Positions 6,698-14,358 of a stretch of DNA of 20,933 nucleotides are shown here, piece by piece. Each line of letters opens with the position of its first letter. Positions within the stretch are counted from its first letter, which is position 1. The stretch is from positions 1 through 20,933 of the forward strand of contig JBDTIZ010000130.1 of assembly GCA_039936115.1 (NCBI GenBank), in the 5' to 3' direction. The notes under the pieces are model-generated. The model was not told the DNA's origin. It did not search any database and saw only the letters and a program-made list of their open reading frames with translations. Origin of the DNA: DATIJJ01 sp039936115. Its GTDB lineage: Bacteria > Pseudomonadota > Gammaproteobacteria > DSM-16500. A program made the position numbers and the translations under genes.

Positions 6698-9307
6698 ATG
6701 GCTGCTAGCGGTCATAAAAGCTATGAAGATTATATGTCCCAAATAGAATATTCGGTTAGCACGGGAGATTACGACACTGCCGCCTTTACATACAGGGCAA
6801 TAATGAAAAAACCTTTATTCGCTAAACATCTACGATCCATGATGTTAGGTTTGGCTGATTGTTACATTCAGGAGAAATCTACTGTTGAATTTGATTTTTT
6901 ATTAACACTCAGTCCAATGGAACTAAAAGAAGCCTTACATACTAACCTTTGCCGTCTAGTCGATACAGAAAATAAATTAGATCAATTATTAAGAAGCATA
7001 CGCGATACAAATGTAAAACTAATTCCTGATGAAACGCTCTATCCACTTTTGCGACACATCCTCAGAGCAAACGATGCATTAAAGAAAAAAAATTATAGGC
7101 AAGTAATCATTGAGTATATTGGGGTTTTTGATTATCGTCCTCAGATGCTCCCACTTTACCTAGCGTTTGAGATGGCTAATAATTTTGTGAAATGTCACTT
7201 GCAGGGTGCGGTTACATTTGATGACATAATTAAAATAGCAAAAGCAGACAATCTTAAAAATATTTATTACCTACTCTCCAGATCGAAATTAATGGGTATT
7301 ATCGACTCTGAAGAAAAATTAAAAAAACTGTTAGCTATTCATCCGAATTTTTTTAGTTTAACACAACTTAGAGATGAGCGAGTCATAGAACATATGGACG
7401 ACCATCCAGAATTCTTTTACGTACAAAGTGACGGGGAAGATAGATGCGCTAATAATATCGTCACTTTATGCCGAGATTTTACGAAACTAGTCGAATACTG
7501 TCGTGATTATCCGGATTTCTCTCTAGCATTAATACAGCATGAAAAAATACGCGCTTTAGTTCAAACTGACGAGCAGCTAGTAGAAATTGCTTCTTATAAT
7601 CTACAAGCCGCCTTAGAGATACAGAAAAAAGAACAGCGCTTAAAATTTCCGGAACAGAACGCATCTCAAATTGCACTCGCATCCGCAGCGTATCGATATA
7701 ATCTTTTCGTCCCTAATACTAATCGTAGAAAAAATGCAAAATATGCGGGCGATTATCCTCCTACAAAAACGGTAACCGCGCACAAACAGTCTGCAGATAC
7801 TGCTGTGACTGACCCTGCGCCTATGGTTGATGAAAGTGATGTGGCAGAAAGATTTGATCGATATAGTGTAGATACTTTTTTAACTACACAAGAGTTTGTG
7901 CGAGAAATGTGTTTTGGTGAAACAGGTTATTATACAACTGGAAAAGTTGATTTCTCAATTGATTTTACTACAAATGCAGCCTATCCTATTTTTGCAGTTG
8001 CTCTTGCATTTCAATTATATGCAAATTGGCAAAAAAAATCTGAATCTGAAAAAGCCGACACTTTCCATGTTCTTGAATGTGGCGCAGGTAATGGTACATT
8101 AGCCTATAATATATTAGATACCATTAAAAGAATGGCAGCCTTGCATCCTGAACCATTGTCAGGATGGCCACAGCTTGATAAAAATATTCGCTACCATATT
8201 GTTGAAATATCACCCGCATTAAGAAAACGACAACGCTATAAAACTCAATATTTTAGTGACAAAGTTGAAATCCATGCAGGAGATGCAATGAAGCTATCTG
8301 CTTTGGAACCTGAATTTAAACAAAAAGTATCTGTTGCTTTTTCCAATGAATTACTTGATATGTTCCCCCCGCATGAACTCCGATTAGATAGTCAAAGAGA
8401 TGTCCAAGTGGGGATTGTTGTACCCTCTGTGACTAAAAAAGATCTCGCCAGTTTCTTTGGGCAAGATACAAAAACCATTGATAAATTAATAAAGCGCTCT
8501 GATAAACACAAAGCCATTGTAAAAAAGTATATGCCCGAACAAAAAATACCTGATGATGAAATTCTCTTATCAAAAATAGATTTTCTAAAACTACATGAGA
8601 TATACGCCAAACCTAAATTTACTCCTGATAATGTACCAGAAGTATTTTCATTTAGAAAAATATATGTCTCACAAAAATCTGTCCCTAAGGTAAAACAATT
8701 TGTTCAAGACAATCCTGAATTTTTAAAAAGAATGCAGCCTGGAAACGTTCGTTATGCTAACACCGGCATTAAAGATTATTTAGCAGGCCTCAATACACTA
8801 ATGCGCGAAGGAGGCGAGGTAACAACAATTGACTACGGAGATAGCGATCCCTTTACCCAAGATGGGTTTTTGCGAGTGTTTAGCTATATACCAGGCTTAG
8901 CCTCATCCGAAAATTCCACCTTAACGCCTGGTCACAGAGATATAACATATGATCTTAATGGTTCCACACTTCAAAGTGCAGGTGCCCGCGGAGGATACCA
9001 AGTTTTATTTTTTGGGAAGGAAAATCAATTGCTGCCTGATCATATCTTACCACTGTTTAAACATCTATATAGTGAGTCAACACTCGCCAAATTTAAATCG
9101 TTTGATTTTTCTGTAATGGTTCAAATTAAATCTAGTCAACCACTTACCCGCGCACAGATTCAAAGTGAATTGACTTATCGCTTCAGTGGTGGGAAAAGCG
9201 AAGATGTAGCTTATTCACAATTTTTTAGTCAAGATGTCGCGAAAGGAAAAAAACAAATCGAAGACTCGCAAAAACTATCGTCCGAAATAAAACATCATAA
9301 AAAATAA
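6698..9307 (+). CDS. MidA-type SAM methyltransferase with long helical N-terminus (candidate effector)
   Basis: 869 residues. The C-terminal half matches the MidA/DUF185 family (human NDUFAF7 relatives). In order: GYYTTGKVDFSIDFTTN (410-426), the SAM-binding ECGAGNG (460-466), YHIVEISPALRKRQ (499-512), SNELLDMFP (549-557), an insert of about 120 residues, IDYGDSD (711-717), PGHRDITYDL (744-753) and a GGYQVLFFGKEN segment (765-776). MidA proteins methylate arginine; NDUFAF7 acts on complex I subunit NDUFS2 in mitochondria. Ordinary bacterial MidA is roughly 350-400 residues, so the first 380 or so residues are extra. They are helical, rich in charged residues, and hold loosely repeated segments of the type HPNFFSLTQL, HPEFFYVQ and YPDFSLALIQ. 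No signal peptide. Methyltransferase fold is confident; substrate and export are inferred. Confidence 0.75.
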   Translation: MAASGHKSYEDYMSQIEYSVSTGDYDTAAFTYRAIMKKPLFAKHLRSMMLGLADCYIQEKSTVEFDFLLTLSPMELKEALHTNLCRLVDTENKLDQLLRSIRDTNVKLIPDETLYPLLRHILRANDALKKKNYRQVIIEYIGVFDYRPQMLPLYLAFEMANNFVKCHLQGAVTFDDIIKIAKADNLKNIYYLLSRSKLMGIIDSEEKLKKLLAIHPNFFSLTQLRDERVIEHMDDHPEFFYVQSDGEDRCANNIVTLCRDFTKLVEYCRDYPDFSLALIQHEKIRALVQTDEQLVEIASYNLQAALEIQKKEQRLKFPEQNASQIALASAAYRYNLFVPNTNRRKNAKYAGDYPPTKTVTAHKQSADTAVTDPAPMVDESDVAERFDRYSVDTFLTTQEFVREMCFGETGYYTTGKVDFSIDFTTNAAYPIFAVALAFQLYANWQKKSESEKADTFHVLECGAGNGTLAYNILDTIKRMAALHPEPLSGWPQLDKNIRYHIVEISPALRKRQRYKTQYFSDKVEIHAGDAMKLSALEPEFKQKVSVAFSNELLDMFPPHELRLDSQRDVQVGIVVPSVTKKDLASFFGQDTKTIDKLIKRSDKHKAIVKKYMPEQKIPDDEILLSKIDFLKLHEIYAKPKFTPDNVPEVFSFRKIYVSQKSVPKVKQFVQDNPEFLKRMQPGNVRYANTGIKDYLAGLNTLMREGGEVTTIDYGDSDPFTQDGFLRVFSYIPGLASSENSTLTPGHRDITYDLNGSTLQSAGARGGYQVLFFGKENQLLPDHILPLFKHLYSESTLAKFKSFDFSVMVQIKSSQPLTRAQIQSELTYRFSGGKSEDVAYSQFFSQDVAKGKKQIEDSQKLSSEIKHHKK

Positions 9308-9436
9308 TTTTAGCGACAAATCCGTCCATACTGTTCTAATATAGCGAACCTGTATATTGTAATGGATTGCTGTAATTAATTACTCCCATATGCAGAATCG
9401 GTGCTATTAAAACTATTTTTAAACAAGCAGACTACT

Positions 9437-10435
9437 ATGTTAAATAAGCCCTCCCAAGAACAAATCATCGAGCTTTTGAAGATTTATTATGGACTTGATA
9501 TCCAAGTAACGCAATTCATCTCTGGTGGTGCCGATATCAATGCATTCGTATATAAAGCTGATTCAAAATCCAACTCTTATTTCGTAAAATTAAAATATTG
9601 CTATCATGATGAAATCAATCTATCGATTATTCAACTTCTCCATGATTCTGGAATAAAGGATATTATTTACCCTATCAACACACTTGAAGGAAAATTATTC
9701 CAGCAGCTAGATAGCTTTAGTGTGATTGTATATCCATTTATTGATGCGCCAAACGGTTTCATTCGGAATTTAACTCAAAATCAATGGGCGCAGCTCGGAA
9801 AATCGTTAAGAATAATTCATGATACCTCTGTTCCAACATGGATTCAGGAAAAATTAAGAAGAGAAACTTACTCACCTAAATGGCGTGAAATTGTTAAGTC
9901 TTTTTATACCAAAATTGAACCGGCTGGATCAGATGATCAGATCACAAAAAACTTCAAAACTTTTTTTAAAAAAAATATTAACATTATTCGTCGATTAGTT
10001 GATTCAGTCGATGAGCTGTCTATAAAAATTCGTCCTGATTTAGATAAATATGTTTTATGTCATTCAGATATACATGCGGGTAATATATTAGTTACTGATA
10101 ATGAATTTATTTACATTATTGACTGGGATGAGCCAATGCTTGCATCAAAAGAACGTGATTTAATGTTCATTGGTGGTGGTGTTGGTAATGTATGGAATAA
10201 GCCTCAAGAAATTAGTTTTTTTTACGAAGGTTATGGCAAAACATGCATCGACGAAAGGCTTTTGTCTTATTATAGGCATGAACGAATTGCTGAAGACATG
10301 GCGCTATATGGACAAGATTTACTTGCCCATGATCAAAACGATCAGTCCAGACTCGAAATGTTTAAGCATTTTAAAGCGATGTTTAAACCAAATGATGTGA
10401 TTGAAATGGCTTTTGCCACAAATCCAGTTGAATGA
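9437..10435 (+). CDS. aph(9)-Ia-like: APH(9)-type spectinomycin 9-phosphotransferase
   Basis: 332 residues with the aminoglycoside kinase layout: GGADINAF in the N-lobe (30-37), the ATP-lysine strand YFVKLK (48-53), the Brenner-type catalytic motif HSDIHAGN (209-216, D211 as base) and the metal-binding IDWDE (228-232). Length and many segments (INLSII, SPKWREIV, GGGVGNVWNKP, SYYRHERI) match the Legionella pneumophila APH(9)-Ia enzyme (331 residues) as I remember it. That enzyme phosphorylates the 9-hydroxyl of spectinomycin with ATP in the cytoplasm. I chose the ATG at 9437 over an in-frame GTG at 9401 because it reproduces the known start; the Shine-Dalgarno is weak. No mobile element or resistance cassette flanks it, so it looks like a resident gene. 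Family assignment is strong; that it confers resistance here is inferred. Confidence 0.88.
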   Translation: MLNKPSQEQIIELLKIYYGLDIQVTQFISGGADINAFVYKADSKSNSYFVKLKYCYHDEINLSIIQLLHDSGIKDIIYPINTLEGKLFQQLDSFSVIVYPFIDAPNGFIRNLTQNQWAQLGKSLRIIHDTSVPTWIQEKLRRETYSPKWREIVKSFYTKIEPAGSDDQITKNFKTFFKKNINIIRRLVDSVDELSIKIRPDLDKYVLCHSDIHAGNILVTDNEFIYIIDWDEPMLASKERDLMFIGGGVGNVWNKPQEISFFYEGYGKTCIDERLLSYYRHERIAEDMALYGQDLLAHDQNDQSRLEMFKHFKAMFKPNDVIEMAFATNPVE

Positions 10436-10455
10436 CTTAGACTTTAAGTTTTCAT

Positions 10456-10485
10456 TTAAATAATGAAAAACGTTATTTGATTTTT
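10456..10485 (+). terminator. Terminator after the APH(9) gene
   Basis: TTAAATAA (10456-10463) pairs with TTATTTGA (10473-10480), allowing one G-T pair, around a 9-base loop. Five T residues follow. It sits 20 bases past the stop codon, before a convergent gene. The stem is A-T rich. Confidence 0.45.
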
Positions 10486-10507
10486 ATTGAATACCGTTGT
10501 AAGCGCC

Positions 10508-10993
10508 CTATTTTCCTTTATTCTTTGTACGCGACAATAAAGGTTGCTTGCTTTCAAATTTACTTTCATTTTCGCTTTCGACAAACTCTTCGATACGATC
10601 TTTTAATATAGTAGTAATGAAATTATTTATATCTGAAAAATGCATCTTATTGCCAACTCGTTTGCGCCAGGGATTTGAAAAAAGCCCTCGATCTGGATTG
10701 ACCGCTTTTAGTATGTTGTCCAATTTATTAAATAATACTTTATATGTTAATTGATTGTTGAAATATTCAGTTGCAATGTCATTATAGGCTTTTTTGAGGA
10801 GTACTAAATAATTATTGAAGGATATTTCAGTCTCTTTATGCAAGTCTTTATCAGCTTTTGGATGACGTTTTTTAAGATTAATATTTTCAATGGCATGTTC
10901 TGTTTTCACATACTCATTATTGATAAAGGTAAGCACACTATTATAATGCATGTATGACACATCTTCGACACTGTTTTCTCTACCCGTTCTCAT
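10508..10993 (-). CDS. Unknown 161-residue protein with Glu-rich C-terminus
   Basis: I do not recognise this protein. It is soluble, predicted largely helical and very polar, with no signal peptide or membrane segment. The most distinctive internal segment is LFSNPWRKRVGNKMHF, about 45-60 residues from the end. The last 30 residues are rich in Glu and Ser (RIEEFVESENESKFESK) and end in a basic tail, RTKNKGK. Acidic stretches close to the C-terminus (E-blocks) are a known feature of Dot/Icm substrates, so it could be a small effector, but such a tail alone is weak evidence. AGGA lies 9 bases before the ATG, and TATAAT lies on the minus strand at 11033-11038. It is a lone gene, convergent with the APH(9) kinase. 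Confidence 0.6.
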   Translation of the reverse strand: MRTGRENSVEDVSYMHYNSVLTFINNEYVKTEHAIENINLKKRHPKADKDLHKETEISFNNYLVLLKKAYNDIATEYFNNQLTYKVLFNKLDNILKAVNPDRGLFSNPWRKRVGNKMHFSDINNFITTILKDRIEEFVESENESKFESKQPLLSRTKNKGK

Positions 10994-11032
10994 AATTTAT
11001 TTCCTCATTTATATTTCTGATATTTATTAGCT

Positions 11033-11038
11033 ATTATA
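11033..11038 (-). promoter_or_regulatory. Candidate -10 box
   Basis: The minus strand reads TATAAT about 40 bases upstream of the 161-residue gene. No good -35 hexamer at 16-18 bases is visible. TTAA words lie further upstream (11071-11091) but are not spaced by 11. Confidence 0.35.
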
Positions 11039-11217
11039 ACTCATTCGATGAATTGATGGTATTTGCAAGAATTAAGTTATAAGTCATTAAATAAACAGGA
11101 AATTATACTGTAACCATCATTAGCCGTTTCACCACAGGATTAATCAAGCGCTTTAATGGAGAAGATAGCCCTGCTATTATATGTATATGAGTAATATTTA
11201 TAGCTCACGGATGACAC

Positions 11218-11742
11218 ATGACAACCCTATCAGCCAAAAAACAAACTCTACTCGATGCTTTTCAAAAGCACATTGATGCCGAGCTTAAAAGAGATTTAGC
11301 GACAACGCTCGCAACAATGACACCCAACCCTCATATTAATAATATTCCAACAGTCATAGGCGGCGCTGGTTTAGAGGGAGTTAAGCAATTCTATAGTTCT
11401 TTGATTTTGACGGGTAAATTTTTTCCGCCTGATACTGAGATGACCCCTGTTTCTCGAACCATTGATGAGCATCAATTAGTGGATGAAATTATTTTTAAAT
11501 TTACGCACACAACTGAAATAGGTTGGATGCTGCCCAATATAGCGCCTACTGGAAAACGAATTGAAATTCCATTAGTTGTCATTGTTGGATTTTCTCATAA
11601 CAAAGTGACGCACGAACACATCTATTGGGATCAAGCGAGTGTCCTTGTACAATTAGGATTGTTAGATCCAACAGGATTGCCCGTTTATGGCATCGAAACG
11701 GCTCAAAAAATGGATGAGTTACGTCAACGCTTGATTACTTAA
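11218..11742 (+). CDS. SnoaL/NTF2-like (ester cyclase-like) protein
   Basis: 174 residues without signal peptide. The pattern of an N-terminal helix (LLDAFQKHIDAELKRDL), then GAGLEGVKQFYSSLI, then alternating beta strands ending in THEHIYWDQASVLVQLGLL, fits the cone-shaped NTF2/SnoaL superfamily. The HEHIYWDQ strand and following LGLL are typical of ester cyclase-annotated members. In this superfamily the substrate and even the reaction vary widely, so no function should be assigned. The ATG at 11218 follows GGA at a short distance, so the ribosome site is modest. The gene stands alone, upstream of a decayed membrane-protein gene on the same strand. Confidence 0.65.
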   Translation: MTTLSAKKQTLLDAFQKHIDAELKRDLATTLATMTPNPHINNIPTVIGGAGLEGVKQFYSSLILTGKFFPPDTEMTPVSRTIDEHQLVDEIIFKFTHTTEIGWMLPNIAPTGKRIEIPLVVIVGFSHNKVTHEHIYWDQASVLVQLGLLDPTGLPVYGIETAQKMDELRQRLIT

Positions 11743-11777
11743 CTAGTACTCACCTCATAGTCCAATCAGGATAATCA

Positions 11778-12025
11778 ATGAAAGAATACGCCATCGCTTT
11801 TTTATGGGGTTTTGCAGAAGCAACCTTCTTCTTTTTTATTCCTGATATTTACTTAACTCGACTTGCAATTTATGCAGATTTTTGGTGATTACTAGCATGG
11901 CAGCAATCATTGCATCTATACTTAAGAGATATTTGAAAGTGCAATCGATAATTTACCTTCATGCAACTGTTTGGTGTCTAGTCTATGTTATATATTTCTG
12001 TGGCGAAGTTTACTCTTATTATTAA
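11778..12025 (+). pseudogene. Frameshifted membrane-protein remnant
   Basis: AGGA followed by the ATG at 11778 opens a frame beginning MKEYAIAFLWGFAEATFFFF and stopping after 36 residues (TGA 11886-11888). From about 11879 the +2 frame continues as a hydrophobic sequence (DFLVITSMAAIIASILKR, later LHATVWCLVYVIYFCGEVY) up to TAA at 12023-12025. Joined by one frameshift, the pieces give about 82 residues with two or three membrane segments. The start FLWGFAEATFFF..PD is one I associate with longer DedA-like or related inner-membrane proteins, so an internal deletion is also likely. Alternatively these are two unrelated small frames. Confidence 0.45.
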
Positions 12026-12028
12026 TTT

Positions 12029-12661
12029 TTATTCAGATGTTAATTGCTCAAATCGTTCATTCAATAATTTCATAAAAGTAGTTCTGTCATCTACCCAAAA
12101 TAAAGGATCTCCGACATAAATATCGCAAAAAAATGGCACTAATAAATATTCACCCTTTGGAAGTGCTTTTCCAAGCCCATGCATAAAAATAGGAATAATG
12201 GGCACAGTTGGATATCGTTCAGCAAGATATGATATCCCTTTTTTAAACGCAGATAATTGTTCGGGTTCACCACGTGTTCCTTCAGGAAATAAAATTAATA
12301 TTTGATTTTCATCGAGTGCTTTGTAACAGGGAATAAGTGGGTCTATGCTTTTTTTGATCCCTTGTCTGACAATGGGTATAATTCCAATGATCTCTTTAGA
12401 AAACCAGGCAAAAAATTTATTTGTTAAAAAGTAATCCGCTGCAGCAACAGGATGAACTTTTGGAAGTAATTTCAAAGGCAGCAAACTGATTAAAACTAAA
12501 GTATCTAAATGACTATTGTGATTTGCAACAATAATCGCAGGACCTTTGAGGGGCAACTTTTCTCGGTGTCTGATATTAATTCCCATTACAATCAGAACAA
12601 CAAATCTTACGACAGTAGAAAAAAATATAAATCGTAAAAATTTATTAACAGGATTTAGCAT
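12029..12661 (-). CDS. PlsC-like lysophospholipid acyltransferase
   Basis: 210 residues. A hydrophobic N-terminal segment (about 8-28) is followed by the acyltransferase motif NHNSHLD (47-53, the NHx4D catalytic His/Asp) and the phosphate-binding FPEGTR (125-130). A VPIIPIFMHG strand follows. This is the 1-acyl-glycerol-3-phosphate acyltransferase family, which transfers a fatty acyl group onto lysophospholipid or a glycerol phosphate at the inner membrane. AAGGTG precedes the ATG. It lies 12 bases after the CdsA-like gene in the same direction and so is probably the last gene of a three-gene phospholipid operon. Whether its acceptor is ordinary lysophosphatidate or a special lipid made by the neighbours is not visible. 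Confidence 0.85.
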   Translation of the reverse strand: MLNPVNKFLRFIFFSTVVRFVVLIVMGINIRHREKLPLKGPAIIVANHNSHLDTLVLISLLPLKLLPKVHPVAAADYFLTNKFFAWFSKEIIGIIPIVRQGIKKSIDPLIPCYKALDENQILILFPEGTRGEPEQLSAFKKGISYLAERYPTVPIIPIFMHGLGKALPKGEYLLVPFFCDIYVGDPLFWVDDRTTFMKLLNERFEQLTSE

Positions 12662-12673
12662 TTGTTCTACACC

Positions 12674-13459
12674 TTAATAATAAGAATAATATACAAAGTG
12701 AAAAAACAACGGCGCTGCATACGTCAAGCTATCTACCCTATCCAGAATACCGCCATGACCGGGAATCAAGCTACCCGTATCTTTAATCGATAAATCACGT
12801 TTAATAGCAGAAATCGTCACATCACCAATAAAACCAGCAATACTGATGATGAGTCCTGAGCCTATCGCTGTAAAAAGAGAAAATGGAGTTAAGAGTGGAT
12901 AGATTAATGAAGCAAAAACTGTTGTGACAATTACGCCGCCAAGAAAACCTTCCCAGGTTTTTTTAGGGCTAATAACAGGTATAATTTTATGTTTACCGAA
13001 TAATTTTCCGCAACTGTATTGTGCTACATCGTTAAACTGTGTGAGAAATACGAGATACAATAATAAGCCTGCACCCGTCATCGGGATTTGTGCTTTATTC
13101 GGCAGTGCAAGCAAGTAAGCCATATGGCTTAAGGCAAAGACAGTAATCATTAATCCCCACTGGATTGTCCCAACAGATTTAAGAAAGCCTTCTGTTTCTT
13201 GAGTGAGTAACAATCTAAAAGGAATAAATAAAAACATATAAACAGGAATAAAAATAATGAACATACCAAACCAACCAATTCCCGCCCAATAATATTGAAT
13301 CGGAATAGATAGATACGCCCAAAACAGTACTCTTCTATCAACTCGGCGTGTTGGAATAATCGAAAAAAATTCTTTGAGCGCAAGGAAGCTTACAAAGCCA
13401 AGAAATATAAAAGAAGTCATTCGATTAGTTACAAAAGCAACGGTAAAAATACCCAACAT
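12674..13459 (-). CDS. CdsA/YnbB-like phosphatidate cytidylyltransferase, N-terminus detached by a stop codon
   Basis: 261 residues, strongly hydrophobic with about seven membrane segments. Near the C-terminus is the full CdsA signature: SAIKRDLSIKDTGSLIPGHG, continuing through GILDRVD. Upstream ISPKKTWEGFLGG is also typical. The family makes CDP-diacylglycerol from CTP and phosphatidate at the inner membrane. The best match I recall is E. coli YnbB (298 residues), which has about 45 more N-terminal residues. Those are present here in the same frame but interrupted by TAA at 13490-13492: codons LVQRTKSWWI lie between that stop and this ATG, and the SWW segment is conserved in the family. GGTGG just before the ATG at 13459 could permit re-initiation. 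The body looks intact, so this may be a two-piece gene or an early pseudogene. Confidence 0.8.
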   Translation of the reverse strand: MLGIFTVAFVTNRMTSFIFLGFVSFLALKEFFSIIPTRRVDRRVLFWAYLSIPIQYYWAGIGWFGMFIIFIPVYMFLFIPFRLLLTQETEGFLKSVGTIQWGLMITVFALSHMAYLLALPNKAQIPMTGAGLLLYLVFLTQFNDVAQYSCGKLFGKHKIIPVISPKKTWEGFLGGVIVTTVFASLIYPLLTPFSLFTAIGSGLIISIAGFIGDVTISAIKRDLSIKDTGSLIPGHGGILDRVDSLTYAAPLFFHFVYYSYY

Positions 13460-13489
13460 GATCCACCAGCTTTTTGTTCGCTGTACTAA

Positions 13490-13600
13490 TTAATAGTGAT
13501 TTTTTAATGGTTTAACTTTTGTAACTATCCACACCAGCAAAGAAGCTATTATTAATAATGCCCAGATACCATAAAGAGTTGTAGTAATGTTACCACTCAT
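13490..13600 (-). pseudogene. Detached 5' fragment of the CdsA/YnbB-like gene
   Basis: This 36-residue frame begins MSGNITTTLYGIWALL and contains one membrane helix (about residues 9-27) before a TAA stop. Its ATG overlaps the stop of the upstream phosphatidyltransferase gene (ATGA at 13600-13597), the usual sign of translational coupling. The frame continues without shift into the CdsA-like body, 30 bases on. Together, with the stop replaced by a residue, they give about 308 residues, close to YnbB length. It is either the first exon-like part of a nonsense-mutated gene or a small coupled membrane peptide. Confidence 0.65.
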
Positions 13601-14205
13601 TGTGATTGATCCTTCAATGCATGAATTGTACGATTCATTATGGTGATAATAAGTAAAATTAGGGTAATACCTAAAATAATATTAAGCCAAGTATGTGCTT
13701 TAATACCGAACCCAAGTAATAATCCAAGTACTCCAAAAACAAAAGCACGATCACTTTTTCCCATCGGTCCGTCATAGCGACGCTTAGCACCAATTTGAAT
13801 TGCGACGACTCCTGTCATTTCAGAAATAATTGAGAGCACCACAATATTTATAACTAAAAAAGGAGAAATACCCGGCACAAGACTGAAAGGCAAATAAAGA
13901 AAAGTGTCGGACAGCACATCACCTATTTCATTTAAAAATGTCCCTAAAGCAGTTTGCATCTGATGTTCTCGTGCCAACATACCGTCGATTGCATTTAACA
14001 TCATACGCAAGAGTAGGACAATCGGAACAAATAATAATGACCATCGGCCGGTAGGATAGAGATACACCATTAAGCCTGTCAATAATGAGATTAAAAGTGC
14101 TGCGATCGTTACTTGGTTAGGTGTAACACCTCTATTAGCTAACCAGTTTGAAAACGGTCTTAATAAATTTTGAAACGCGGGTTTAAGATCATAAATGCTA
14201 GCCAT
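13597..14205 (-). CDS. YnbA-like CDP-alcohol phosphatidyltransferase
   Basis: 202 residues with about six membrane segments. The family motif is at 71-100: NAIDGMLAR, then G88, N92, D96 and D100. CDP-alcohol phosphatidyltransferases swap CMP on CDP-diacylglycerol for an alcohol head group; PgsA (glycerol phosphate) and PssA (serine) are relatives. In the canonical motif the first and third aspartates are Asp, but here they are Asn (N71, N92). E. coli YnbA has the same pattern as I recall it, so this is a subfamily trait. The start at 14205 (MASIYDLKPAFQ) aligns with YnbA's start; a 21-residue longer start at 14268 is possible but less likely. It heads a minus-strand unit with the CdsA-like and PlsC-like genes. 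Head group unknown. Confidence 0.85.
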   Translation of the reverse strand: MASIYDLKPAFQNLLRPFSNWLANRGVTPNQVTIAALLISLLTGLMVYLYPTGRWSLLFVPIVLLLRMMLNAIDGMLAREHQMQTALGTFLNEIGDVLSDTFLYLPFSLVPGISPFLVINIVVLSIISEMTGVVAIQIGAKRRYDGPMGKSDRAFVFGVLGLLLGFGIKAHTWLNIILGITLILLIITIMNRTIHALKDQSQ

Positions 14206-14358
14206 GTGTAAGCCTATATATTCAGTAAAGTTCATTATCAGGCTACTTATGGTTATTGTCAATTTCAAGTCTTGGTAGACAATGAAATTGGTGCTACTCT
14301 TTCTCGTACTTTAAAAACCATAGAAAATAATGTAAGCAAATATAAATAGGTAAATTTA

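Noticed and set aside
11071..11091. TTAA words upstream of the 161-residue gene as a PmrA-like box
   Set aside because: Units are about 15 bases apart, not 11, and lie in very AT-rich sequence.
14206..14268. Longer start of the YnbA-like gene
   Set aside because: The extra 21 residues are not matched in E. coli YnbA as I recall it; the ATG at 14205 aligns with the family start.
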